A stretch of DNA of 64,000 bases from Parasedimentitalea huanghaiensis (lineage in GTDB: Bacteria; Pseudomonadota; Alphaproteobacteria; Rhodobacterales; Rhodobacteraceae), in assembly GCF_009753675.1 (NCBI RefSeq), contig NZ_WQLV01000006.1, positions 1 through 64,000 of the forward strand, given 5' to 3'. Below, piece by piece: positions 35,989-44,592 of the stretch (its first letter is position 1; every line of letters starts with the position of its first letter). The position numbers were made by a program, and so were the translations under genes. Under the pieces are notes generated by a model that saw only the letters and a program-made list of their open reading frames with translations, ran no database searches and was not told the DNA's origin.

Positions 35989-37434
35989 ATGCGCCCATTC
36001 AGCCGTCAGTTATTTGCAATCACTTTCGCGGCCTTGCTGTTCGGTGTTGCAAGCCCTTCGTTCGCGCAGACCAAGCAGCCAAATATCATCTACTTGCTGG
36101 TCGATAACTGGGGCTGGGGCGACATATCCGTACAGGGAAGCACAGTTCCAACGCCTATTATCGATGCCTTTGCCGCCGAAGGCACACGGTTTTTGAATTT
36201 CAACATCGAAAATCAATGCACTCCAACCCGCTCGGCTATCCATACAGGTCGCTTACCAATTCGCTCTGGAACCCAGAAAGTTGCAGCACCGGGTGAACCA
36301 GACGGGCTTGCCCCTTGGGAATACACTATCGCTGAGCTCCTTTCTGACGCCGGGTACAAAACTGCCCTGTTCGGAAAGTGGCACATTGGGTCCCAGATAG
36401 GTCGCCACCCAAGCGATCAGGGCTATGACGAATGGTGGGGCATCAACGAAGGATCAAACGCTGCGGCCTATACCTCCACTCCGGAGTTTGATCCCAAAGT
36501 CGCCGCCACGCCCCACTTTTGGGAGGGTAAAAAGGGCGCACCATCATATGAAACCGAGCTTTACGACATCCCGGGCAAAACAACGTTTGACCAGAAAATT
36601 ACAGATCGAGCTGTCGATTATATCCAGCACAATGCCAATGGGGATGATCCGTTTTATCTCTATGTCGGGTTCACGCAGTTTCACCCTCCGTGGGTGGTTC
36701 ATCCGGATTTCGATGGAGTTTCGGGCGCGGGATACTATTCGGATATCAAATACGAAGTGGATCACAACATTGGCCGCATCTTGCAAACGCTTGAAGCAGT
36801 TAATGCCACCGATGATACGATTGTCATTCTCACCGGAGACAACGGGCCGGGAACACTCCCGCAGGGCCTTGGCTATGCAACCGGAGAAGTCGGTGGGTCG
36901 ACGGGCCCGTGGCGGGGCGCGCTCAGCACCGGCTTTGAAGGCGGCATGCGGACACCGGGCATGATCCGCTGGCCCGGCCAAGTTCAGGCCGGTGTCGTCA
37001 CCAACGAAATCATCTCAGTTCTGGACATATACCCCACACTTGCAACTTTGGTTGGCGAAGCGGGGCGCATCCCAACAGACCGTCCGATTGATGGTATTGA
37101 TCAGAGTGCCTTTATCCTTGGCGAGCAGGAGGTCTCCAATCGCGAGCACATTGTTACATTTGTCGGCGATGATGTGTTTGCCGTGAAGTGGCGGGATTTA
37201 AAGGTCCATTTTTTCACTGCTGAGGCGTCGTTCTCTGAGATCAAAAAGCACACTTTTCCGCAGGTTTATAACATCAAGGAAGATCCCAGTGAGCAGTTTG
37301 AGCTTTGGGGCAACGAAGGCTTTGCACATGCCTGGGTTATGACGCCGGTGACTGGAATTCTTACCAATCTAGCCAAAAGCATGGCGGCCTTTCCCAACAT
37401 ACAACCGGGGCAGGATTTCGATGGCTACGACTAA
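35989..37434 (+). CDS. secreted sulfatase
   Basis: A 481-residue type I sulfatase with a signal peptide (cleavage after SFAQ, residue 27). The formylglycine motif is Cys77-TPTR in ENQCTPTRSAIHTGRLP; metal-binding Asp39 (LLVDNWGWGD) and the FGKWHIG Lys/His segment are present. It hydrolyses sulfate esters in the periplasm or outside, and needs a formylglycine-generating enzyme encoded elsewhere, as none is in the window. ATG at 35989 gives the signal peptide directly. The gene stands alone after the two-component pair. Confidence 0.9.
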   Translation: MRPFSRQLFAITFAALLFGVASPSFAQTKQPNIIYLLVDNWGWGDISVQGSTVPTPIIDAFAAEGTRFLNFNIENQCTPTRSAIHTGRLPIRSGTQKVAAPGEPDGLAPWEYTIAELLSDAGYKTALFGKWHIGSQIGRHPSDQGYDEWWGINEGSNAAAYTSTPEFDPKVAATPHFWEGKKGAPSYETELYDIPGKTTFDQKITDRAVDYIQHNANGDDPFYLYVGFTQFHPPWVVHPDFDGVSGAGYYSDIKYEVDHNIGRILQTLEAVNATDDTIVILTGDNGPGTLPQGLGYATGEVGGSTGPWRGALSTGFEGGMRTPGMIRWPGQVQAGVVTNEIISVLDIYPTLATLVGEAGRIPTDRPIDGIDQSAFILGEQEVSNREHIVTFVGDDVFAVKWRDLKVHFFTAEASFSEIKKHTFPQVYNIKEDPSEQFELWGNEGFAHAWVMTPVTGILTNLAKSMAAFPNIQPGQDFDGYD

Positions 37435-37552
37435 TCTTTCGCCTTAATCGCGAGCGCTTCTCGTCAGACTTCTTTCGCAGAAACGGTGGAATTCAACACC
37501 TCCATGGCTTCTGGGACTTGCTGTCGCGAATCGCCCACGTTACGATTCAAGG

Positions 37553-37780
37553 ATGGCCACTTGTCTACTCTACCGCCAGATCCCCGCACGGATCCCCCGT
37601 TTCTATCGCGTTGAACTGGCGATGAACCTTTTTTCTGAGGTCTCGGTTCTGCGCGAATGGGGCGTCGCCGGACGCAATGGACAAAGTGTTATCAACAACT
37701 ATGCCAATTTGCGCGACGCCTCAAAAGCGGCCGACCAGTACCGGAACCGCGCGTTGAAACGCGGTTACGCCAGAGCCTGA
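37553..37780 (+). CDS. small WGR-domain-like protein
   Basis: A 75-residue protein matching the compact WGR domain found alone in many Rhodobacteraceae: [29 protein letters not shown], then [18 protein letters not shown]. The name-giving W-G-R triplet reads WGV here. WGR domains occur in PARPs and bacterial DNA-related proteins and may bind nucleic acid; the role of the stand-alone form is unknown. The ribosome site is poor. Its last 16 bases overlap the convergent amidohydrolase gene. Confidence 0.72.
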   Translation: MATCLLYRQIPARIPRFYRVELAMNLFSEVSVLREWGVAGRNGQSVINNYANLRDASKAADQYRNRALKRGYARA

Positions 37781-38961
37781 GCCGCCCCTGCCAAAACTTC
37801 TAGTCCCAGAACCAGGTCTGCTTCATCAGTGTCTTCATCAAAGGCATGACTAATGCCGCCGATCGAAGGCACAAACAACATCGCGACCGGCATCACCGAT
37901 GCCATGTTCGACGCATCATGCAAGGCACCGGACGGCATGCGACGCCACTGATTTGGAGCTGATTGCCCGGCGGACTTGATTAAGGCGTCCTGCAGACCTG
38001 CGTCCATCGCAACCGGCTCGATCCCCATCACCGGACCAAGCGTCACTTCAAGTCCGCGCTCTGTGGCGGTTTCCATGGCCAAATCGTGAATGACCTGCTC
38101 CATTTGCTTTAATCGTGCGGCATCCTCATCTCGCCATTGCATCGAAAAGGTTACCTGCCCCGGCACGACAGAAGAGGCATTCGGGTGAAGCGACACATGG
38201 CCGATGGTCCAGACTGTTGTTGGCGTGACCACATCTGCCAGTCGATTGTTCAGCATAGCATTAAAGGCTGACAGTCCCTGAAACGCATCCTGACGCAAAT
38301 GCATCGGAGTGGTTCCGGCGTGGTTTTGTCGGCCTGAAAAACTGATCCGCATGTCACGAATACCAACGATATTGCTGACCACACCGATTCTATCATCACT
38401 TTGATCCAACGATGGGCCTTGCTCGATATGCATTTCCAGAAACCCGCTGAAACGATCATGGGGTAAAAAGGGCCCTGTCAGGTCAGCCATCCGCCCCCGT
38501 GCCTGAGCAAGTGTAAGCCCATCATTGTCAGTGAACGCATCAGCCTGCTGTAAAGATACGTTTTCCGACCAGACATCAGATCCCGTAGTCACACCAAAGC
38601 GGCCTTCTTCATCCTGAAAACTGACAGCTGAAATCGGAGCAGCACCGGCTTCTTTGGCAGCGCGGGCAATTTCCAAGCCCGCAATCACACCCAAAGCCCC
38701 ATCCAGCCATCCGCCTTCGGGCTGGCTGTCGCTGTGCGATCCAATCAACAGGGAACGTTCGCCGCCAAGGCCAAACAGATTGCCAAGTGGGTCAAAATGC
38801 ACGTCCAGTCCTGCGTCAGCCATACGTGAGGCCAGCCATTCCCGGGACGCAAGATCGGCATCACTATAGGCCTGCCGCACCACGCCCTTGCCAATACCCG
38901 AAGCCCCAAAGCTGCGTAGCTTGTGCAAATCGGCCAAAAATCTCTTAGCATTCACAGTCAT
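37765..38961 (-). CDS. M20-family amidohydrolase (allantoate/N-carbamoyl-amino-acid type)
   Basis: A 398-residue zinc-dependent hydrolase. The metal ligands are visible: [18 protein letters not shown] (His, Asp), FQDEEGRFG (Glu pair), LEMHIEQGP (His) and ALHDASNMA (His). Family members hydrolyse allantoate, ureidoglycolate or N-carbamoyl-L-amino acids in purine and pyrimidine breakdown; I cannot tell which here, and no ure or alc genes are adjacent. The gene overlaps the convergent WGR-like gene by 16 bases. Confidence 0.9.
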   Translation of the reverse strand: MTVNAKRFLADLHKLRSFGASGIGKGVVRQAYSDADLASREWLASRMADAGLDVHFDPLGNLFGLGGERSLLIGSHSDSQPEGGWLDGALGVIAGLEIARAAKEAGAAPISAVSFQDEEGRFGVTTGSDVWSENVSLQQADAFTDNDGLTLAQARGRMADLTGPFLPHDRFSGFLEMHIEQGPSLDQSDDRIGVVSNIVGIRDMRISFSGRQNHAGTTPMHLRQDAFQGLSAFNAMLNNRLADVVTPTTVWTIGHVSLHPNASSVVPGQVTFSMQWRDEDAARLKQMEQVIHDLAMETATERGLEVTLGPVMGIEPVAMDAGLQDALIKSAGQSAPNQWRRMPSGALHDASNMASVMPVAMLFVPSIGGISHAFDEDTDEADLVLGLEVLAGAAQALA

Positions 38962-39131
38962 ATCCGGCCTCTTTTTCGATCACTTCAATCCGTTGTTTCA
39001 TGGCGGATTTCCTGTGGCAATGGCTACTCAACTACCAGACAATTTCAAAAGATGTGCAACAAACAAAACGCTCTCTTTCCACTGTTGCAAACCTCGCCTA
39101 AGACTTGCCAATCAGTACAGGGAACCGCCGC

Positions 39132-39785
39132 ATGTCTCACATCACACTCATTCGTCACGGACAGGCCAATACCGGTGCCCGGGATGAGGACAGTTATGAT
39201 AAGTTGAGCCCATTGGGACACCAGCAGGCGGCTTGGTTAGGTGAGCATCTGAAGGCGAGTGACCTCCATCATACGCGCGTGTTCTGTGGCACTTTGACTC
39301 GTCACATTGAAACCGCGCAAGGCATGGGTGTCGCCAGTAACATCACACGAGACCCGCGGCTCAATGAAATGGAGTATTTCACACTCGCCCAGCTTATGGA
39401 GCAGCAGCATGGGCTCGAAATTCCCACAGAACGCGAAGGTTTTGTACAGCACCTGCCCCGTGTGTTTGCGGCCTGGCAAGCGAACGATATTGAAAACCCA
39501 CCAGAATCCTGGCGGGACTTTGAGAACCGCGTCAACGGTGCACTGACCGATATCGCCACGGGGGACGGACCAGCATTGGTTGTAACCTCAGGCGGTTTGA
39601 TTTCCATCGCGATGCGATTGGCACTGGGGCTGGATACGTTGGCGACGGCCAGAATGGCACTGGCGATCATGAACACCTCCATGCACCGGTTGCACCCGAT
39701 TGATGGCCACCTTTGCCCAGTTCTGTTCAACGCAGTGCCACATCTGGACAATCCCAATCGCCATTTCGCTCAAACCCATCTGTAA
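39132..39785 (+). CDS. histidine phosphatase family protein
   Basis: A 217-residue phosphoglycerate-mutase-like phosphatase. The catalytic RHG motif is TLIRHGQAN at residues 5-13, with FCGTLTRHIETAQGMG (second Arg) and VVTSGGLISIAMRL, where the usual second histidine region reads TSGG. Substrate unknown. ATG at 39132 puts the motif at the normal distance from the N-terminus. It is first in a plus-strand run with a GST and two saccharopine-dehydrogenase-type genes. Confidence 0.88.
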   Translation: MSHITLIRHGQANTGARDEDSYDKLSPLGHQQAAWLGEHLKASDLHHTRVFCGTLTRHIETAQGMGVASNITRDPRLNEMEYFTLAQLMEQQHGLEIPTEREGFVQHLPRVFAAWQANDIENPPESWRDFENRVNGALTDIATGDGPALVVTSGGLISIAMRLALGLDTLATARMALAIMNTSMHRLHPIDGHLCPVLFNAVPHLDNPNRHFAQTHL

Positions 39786-39819
39786 TTTCAACACCGTCTC
39801 AATATAACAAGGATTTAAC

Positions 39820-40434
39820 ATGCAACTGTATTACGCTCCTGGCACCATCTCAGTCGCTGTGGCTATTGCCTTGCAAGAGGCAGGACTTGAACATGAAGCC
39901 ATCAAAATTGATTTCTCCAAGAACGAACAGTCTTCGTCTGGATATGCTCAAATCAATCCAAAAGGACGAGTGCCCGCACTTGTTGTTGATGGCGGCATCT
40001 TGACTGAAACTGGTGCGCTACTGGAATACATTGCTGATCTAGCGCCACAGTCAGGCCTGCGCCCTTCCGACCCCCTGATGGCCTCGCGCATGCGGGAAGT
40101 CATGTTTTATCTCGCTTCAACCATGCATGTCGCGCATGCGCATAAAATGCGCGGTCATCGTTGGGCTGACAACCCGGCCTCGCACAAAGACATGGCCGCC
40201 AAGGTTCCTCAGACCATGAGCGACTGTTGCGCCTACATCACCTCAAACGGACTACGCGGCCCCTTTGTGCTGGGTGATGAACTTAGTCTGGCGGATTGCT
40301 ATCTCTATCTGGTTTGCACCTGGTTGAACGGCGACGGCGTTGCGCTTGACGACTTCCCCAAAATCAAATCATTCATGGCAGCAATGGAACAACGCGACTC
40401 GGTCCGCGCCATTTATGCGGCCGGTATGCTGTAA
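39820..40434 (+). CDS. glutathione S-transferase family protein
   Basis: A 204-residue protein with an N-terminal thioredoxin-like GST domain (MQLYYAPGTISVAVAIALQEAG; cis-Pro segment GRVPALVVDGG; glutathione-binding LTETGALLEYI) and a helical C-terminal domain. A serine in TISVAV is the likely catalytic residue, as in beta-class bacterial GSTs. It lies 5 bases upstream of the saccharopine-dehydrogenase-type gene, so the two are probably co-transcribed. Confidence 0.92.
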   Translation: MQLYYAPGTISVAVAIALQEAGLEHEAIKIDFSKNEQSSSGYAQINPKGRVPALVVDGGILTETGALLEYIADLAPQSGLRPSDPLMASRMREVMFYLASTMHVAHAHKMRGHRWADNPASHKDMAAKVPQTMSDCCAYITSNGLRGPFVLGDELSLADCYLYLVCTWLNGDGVALDDFPKIKSFMAAMEQRDSVRAIYAAGML

Positions 40435-40439
40435 AGGAC

Positions 40440-41498
40440 ATGACTATGACACATCTCTGGGTTCGGGCTGAACAACGGCTCAACGAAGATCGGGTTGGCC
40501 TGACACCTAAAGGCGCCAAGGCGCTGATGGATGCCGGGATCAAAGTCACAGTCGAGGAAAGCTCGGTCCGCGCAATTCCATTGCAGGGCTATGTCGATGC
40601 GGGTTGTGATATTGCACCGGAAAACAGCTGGTCACAAGCGCCGACTGACGCCATCATATTTGGCCTGAAAGAACTACCTGAGGATGGAACACCGCTGCCG
40701 CACCGCCACATCATGTTCGGCCATGCCTTCAAAGGGCAGCATTCAGGCAAGGCGCTGCTGGATCGATTCAAGGCAGGTGGTGGTACCCTGTACGATCTTG
40801 AATATCTAGTGGATGAAGCGGGCCGCCGTGTCGCTGCCTTTGGCTACTGGGCCGGCTATGCAGGTGCGGCGGTTACCTTGAAAACCTGGGCCGCCCAGCA
40901 ACATGGGAAAAGCTGCGGTTCCGTTGGTGTCTACCCCAACAAAGACAGCTTACTGGCAGAACTCAGTGGCGAACTGGATGCGACCAGATCCGACCGTCCC
41001 AAGGCCATTGTTATCGGCGCATTGGGACGGGTTGGCACCGGGGCAGCAGACCTGTGCGAAGCCATGGGCGTACACGTCACCAAATGGGATATGGCTGAAA
41101 CATCCTCCGGGGGCCCCTTCCCCGAAATCCTGAACCATGATCTGTTCCTGAACTGCATCTTTGCCCGCCCCGGCACCCCGGTTTTTGTCCCGCGCGACGC
41201 ATTGACCACGCCACGCAAGCTAACCGCCATTGGCGACGTCGCCTGCGACCCGGACAGTGATTACAACCCAGTTCCGGTCTATGATCGCGCCACAACATGG
41301 GAGGAGCCTGCCCTTCGAGTGGCAACTGACCCTGTTTTGGACGTAATGGCGATCGACAACCTGCCCTCGATGCTGCCTGTTGAAAGCTCCGAAGACTACG
41401 CCGAACAATTGCTGCCATCTCTGCTGACGTTGGTTGATCTGGATGCAGGTGTCTGGGGACGCGCAGCAATGACCTTTGCCGAACACACCAAAGACTAG
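40440..41498 (+). CDS. saccharopine dehydrogenase (NAD, lysine-forming type)
   Basis: A 352-residue protein resembling Lys1-type saccharopine dehydrogenase and the alanine-dehydrogenase-like N-terminal domain: WVRAEQRLNEDRVGLTPKGAKAL, then FGHAFKGQ and the nucleotide-binding VIGALGRVGTGAADLCEAMG. It interconverts lysine plus 2-oxoglutarate and saccharopine. Two ATGs (40440, 40446) are possible. With the next gene, 58 bases downstream, it suggests the saccharopine route of lysine breakdown. Confidence 0.88.
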   Translation: MTMTHLWVRAEQRLNEDRVGLTPKGAKALMDAGIKVTVEESSVRAIPLQGYVDAGCDIAPENSWSQAPTDAIIFGLKELPEDGTPLPHRHIMFGHAFKGQHSGKALLDRFKAGGGTLYDLEYLVDEAGRRVAAFGYWAGYAGAAVTLKTWAAQQHGKSCGSVGVYPNKDSLLAELSGELDATRSDRPKAIVIGALGRVGTGAADLCEAMGVHVTKWDMAETSSGGPFPEILNHDLFLNCIFARPGTPVFVPRDALTTPRKLTAIGDVACDPDSDYNPVPVYDRATTWEEPALRVATDPVLDVMAIDNLPSMLPVESSEDYAEQLLPSLLTLVDLDAGVWGRAAMTFAEHTKD

Positions 41499-41556
41499 TC
41501 AAACACGGCTTTGGCCGCTACAGCGCTTATGAACTTCATATGAGGGGGAAACACTC

Positions 41557-42699
41557 ATGACCATCCACTGGTGCGGCACCGGCCTTTCGGCCATTCCCGG
41601 TCTGCGTCGCCTGCTTCAAGCAGGGCATGACGTTGCGGTGTGGAACCGTACAACCGCAAAGGCGCAAGAGGCCGTTGGCGATCTGACCCAGAACATCCAT
41701 GCTTTTGATATCGACAGCCTGGGTGCTCGCGTCGTCAAAGGTGATGTTGTCGTCTCGATGTTGCCCGGCGACTGGCATGTGCAACTGGCAGAACTGGCCA
41801 TCGCCAAAGAGGCGCATTTTGTTTCGTCGTCTTATATCGCACCTGAAATGCGTGCACTGAACGACAAGGCCCTCGCCGCCGGTGTCGCCGTGATCAACGA
41901 GGTTGGCCTTGACCCGGGCATCGACCACCTGATGGCCCACGCGCTGGTGGAGGATTACAAGGCATCCGATGCCTATGACGCCAGCAACGAAATCAGCTTT
42001 ATCTCGTACTGTGGTGGCATCCCAAAGATCGCCAATGATTTCCGCTACAAATTCAGCTGGTCGCCGCTTGGGGTGCTCAAGGCCCTACGCTCCCCGTCTC
42101 GCTCGATCCGCGACCACAAGCCACTGGATGTTGCGCGCCCTTGGGATGCCATCTCCAGCTACACCGCGCCGCTGCCCACACCGGAAAGCTTCGAGGTTTA
42201 CCCAAACCGCGACTCGATCCCATTCATGCAGCAGTACGAATTTGGCAAGGACTGGTCGGTCAAGGAATTCGTTCGCGGCACCCTGCGCCTCAATGGCTGG
42301 GCTGAGGCCTGGGACGGCGTCTTCAAAGAGGTCGAAACTCTGTCCGGCCCGTCAGGTGACGCTCGGCTCAAGGAAATGTCTGACCAGTTCTGGAACGACA
42401 ACGCCTATGACGATGGCGAACCTGATCGCGTTGTGCTCTGTGTTGCGCTAAGGGCTGAAAAAGACGGCGCCGAAGTCTGGCACAAGACCTATGTCATGGA
42501 TGCCTGGGGCAACGAGGACAGTACTGCCATGGCGCGCCTGGTATCGATCCCGGTTTCCTTTGCAATCGAGGCCGCGATGAACGGCCAGATCGATGCTGGT
42601 GTACACGCCGCCCCTAGCGATCCCAAACTGGTCACGCAGTGGATGCAAGAGATTGGCAAACTGGCTCAACATCTCCAGTTGATTGACCATCACGCATAA
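41557..42699 (+). CDS. saccharopine dehydrogenase family protein (glutamate-forming type)
   Basis: A 380-residue protein of the Lys9/saccharopine reductase family. An N-terminal Rossmann domain (IHWCGTGLSAIPGLRRLLQAG) is followed by the catalytic domain with EVGLDPGIDHLMAH and SFISYCGGIPK. The expected reaction converts saccharopine to glutamate and aminoadipate semialdehyde. It follows the lysine-forming-type gene, giving both halves of the pathway as separate proteins, unlike the fused bifunctional enzyme of animals and plants. AGGGGGA precedes the ATG. Confidence 0.9.
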   Translation: MTIHWCGTGLSAIPGLRRLLQAGHDVAVWNRTTAKAQEAVGDLTQNIHAFDIDSLGARVVKGDVVVSMLPGDWHVQLAELAIAKEAHFVSSSYIAPEMRALNDKALAAGVAVINEVGLDPGIDHLMAHALVEDYKASDAYDASNEISFISYCGGIPKIANDFRYKFSWSPLGVLKALRSPSRSIRDHKPLDVARPWDAISSYTAPLPTPESFEVYPNRDSIPFMQQYEFGKDWSVKEFVRGTLRLNGWAEAWDGVFKEVETLSGPSGDARLKEMSDQFWNDNAYDDGEPDRVVLCVALRAEKDGAEVWHKTYVMDAWGNEDSTAMARLVSIPVSFAIEAAMNGQIDAGVHAAPSDPKLVTQWMQEIGKLAQHLQLIDHHA

Positions 42700-42744
42700 A
42701 CCAACAAATCTGGGGCCTGCCAAATGTGGGCCCCCGTTCCCTTG

Positions 42745-42793
42745 TTCATCTCGCCATAAATGTCCCGGGGAGTTTGAGGGGCTGACCCCTCAA
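42745..42793. repeat. intergenic repeat element, copy 2 (diverged), with hairpin
   Basis: The 27 bases at 42745-42771 share 22 positions with the unit at 55799-55825, including TTCATCT, TAAAT and TCCCGGGG. Directly after it is a perfect 8-base hairpin, TTGAGGGG (42774-42781), loop CTGA, CCCCTCAA (42786-42793), the same position as in the 55.8 kb copy. It lies between convergent genes and may serve as a terminator. Confidence 0.65.
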
Positions 42794-42831
42794 TTGCGCT
42801 GCGGTTACCGCCCACCGCCACGAGGCACGGA

Positions 42832-43149
42832 CTACATTAGATCGTCTTCGACTTCATGTGCTGAAATTCCCAGCGCATCCAAACCATTTTCCAAATGATC
42901 CGCCAAATGGGGTGAGCCCAACAGGTAGTCGGCACAGGGGGTCGAAGCATCGCGTCTGGCTGTCAGAATCGCCTCTGCCAGATCCTCGGCAAAAAAGCTC
43001 TCGCGACCAATCCACATCACCGCAACCAGCTCTGCCTGTTCATCTTCATTCAGACGATCAATAAAGGCCCGCAATTCACCTTCGGCCCGATGTAACTCCC
43101 GCGCCATCATCGCCACCTGTGCTACTTTACGGGCTGAAATTCCCAGCAT
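42832..43149 (-). CDS. DUF3775 family protein
   Basis: A 105-residue acidic protein of the DUF3775 family common in Rhodobacteraceae. The centre reads RAFIDRLNEDEQAELVAVMWIGR, then a helix-rich stretch and the C-terminal LLGSPHLADHLENGLDALG. No function is known. No membrane segment is present. It lies between the saccharopine dehydrogenase gene and the cyclase gene. Confidence 0.85.
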   Translation of the reverse strand: MLGISARKVAQVAMMARELHRAEGELRAFIDRLNEDEQAELVAVMWIGRESFFAEDLAEAILTARRDASTPCADYLLGSPHLADHLENGLDALGISAHEVEDDLM

Positions 43150-43245
43150 GGCCCAGCTCCTTCTATCTGCATGGATTAAGCATAACAGATAAACCAGTAT
43201 TCCAGTTAAACTTTGATCTGGAACAATCCTGTCGCGATGAATGAT

Positions 43246-44523
43246 CTAGCCACGGCCGAAGATTTCGATGCCGCCGCTACGCCCGCGTAGCTCAGCGGCC
43301 GGCAGCGGGATCCAAGCCTGCGACGCGGGCACCACCGATGCGGCTTGCAACACTGCCGCAGAGACAATGATCCCCTGCTTCTCCTGTTTGGTCAGTTGCT
43401 CCAGCCGCGCCGCAATATTCACCGTGTCGCCAAACACCGTGTATTCCAACCGTTGCGGGTCACCGACCACCCCGGAAAACACCTCGCCCCAGTGCAGCCC
43501 GATCCCCACCAATACGGCGTCTTCACCTGTTTCCTGCCGAGCATCAGACCAATTCGCCATGCTTTTTTTCAGCGCCGAGGCACACTCAATCGCCCGTGTT
43601 GCAGCCCCATCTCCTTCAAACAACACCATCGCAGCATCGCCCATGAACTTATCTATCATCCCACCACTGGCATCCGAGCATCCCTGAACGCGACTGCGGA
43701 AATCGGTAATGTAGCTGCCGACCTCTTGTGGATCCCGGTCCTGCGACCAACGGGTAAACCCCCGAATATCGATGAACAAAACAGCCATATTCTGACGCTT
43801 CCCGCGGCGCAGGTTGTCCAGGCTGGTCTCGGCAAGCCGATGGGCCAGCTGAGCAGGTAGATACCGCGTCAAATTGGCCTTTTGTTGGGCCTCGGTAATC
43901 GACCTGTGAACCAGTCGCCGGGTGCGCCAGGCTGCCACCACCAGAACAACGCCGCCAAGGGCGATCATGGTCACGCGAATGATATTGGGCGGGCCGGATA
44001 GCAGGATCTGCGCACGCTCTACTATGAATGGCGTCACCTCTTCTGGTTGCCACAGCGATAGTGCCGCCAAACCGACGGCAATCACAGCGACGCAGTAGGC
44101 CTGTAAATACGGGTTAAAGCGCAAAACCGTAAAGCCAAAGATCACGGGCACCAGCCAGGTTGGGGGCAGAATAAATGTCAACTCTCCCGGCAGGCCAGTG
44201 TTTGCCAATCCAACCCAGGCGTTGACCAACATGAACAGGCAATCCACCGTGACCAGTGGCCAGACCATCCAACTGCGAATACGCCCCGTTCGAGCCATCC
44301 AGAGTGAGATCATCCCGACCAGCAAATAAGAGCTCATGGTCGCCACTGCAAAAACCCACTGCCTGCGCAGGTAGTTTTCCGGCGAACTGTTACTGCCCTT
44401 CACTGCCAGAAAGAACATCGCCAACAGGCCAAGGGCGACCGCAATCCGCAGCAGAGACACGACCTGCTCGGCTTCGACTTCAGCCTTCTTCAGCAGTGCG
44501 TTATCTGGCGCGAGTATGCTCAT
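43246..44523 (-). CDS. membrane adenylate/guanylate cyclase (class III)
   Basis: A 425-residue protein with about six N-terminal membrane helices (residues 25-210) and a C-terminal class III cyclase domain. The catalytic domain shows MAVLFIDIRGFTRWSQD (first metal Asp), FMGDAAMVLFEG (second metal Asp), GIGLHWGEVFSGVVGD and FGDTVNIAARLE. It makes cAMP or cGMP in response to an unknown membrane signal; the substrate-choosing residues do not let me decide between ATP and GTP. Confidence 0.92.
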   Translation of the reverse strand: MSILAPDNALLKKAEVEAEQVVSLLRIAVALGLLAMFFLAVKGSNSSPENYLRRQWVFAVATMSSYLLVGMISLWMARTGRIRSWMVWPLVTVDCLFMLVNAWVGLANTGLPGELTFILPPTWLVPVIFGFTVLRFNPYLQAYCVAVIAVGLAALSLWQPEEVTPFIVERAQILLSGPPNIIRVTMIALGGVVLVVAAWRTRRLVHRSITEAQQKANLTRYLPAQLAHRLAETSLDNLRRGKRQNMAVLFIDIRGFTRWSQDRDPQEVGSYITDFRSRVQGCSDASGGMIDKFMGDAAMVLFEGDGAATRAIECASALKKSMANWSDARQETGEDAVLVGIGLHWGEVFSGVVGDPQRLEYTVFGDTVNIAARLEQLTKQEKQGIIVSAAVLQAASVVPASQAWIPLPAAELRGRSGGIEIFGRG

Positions 44524-44592
44524 GTTTCAAATGGCCTCAGTGACACAATGGTTCTGCGGTATTTAGGAACGATTTCTCAAAAACCTAGAAAA

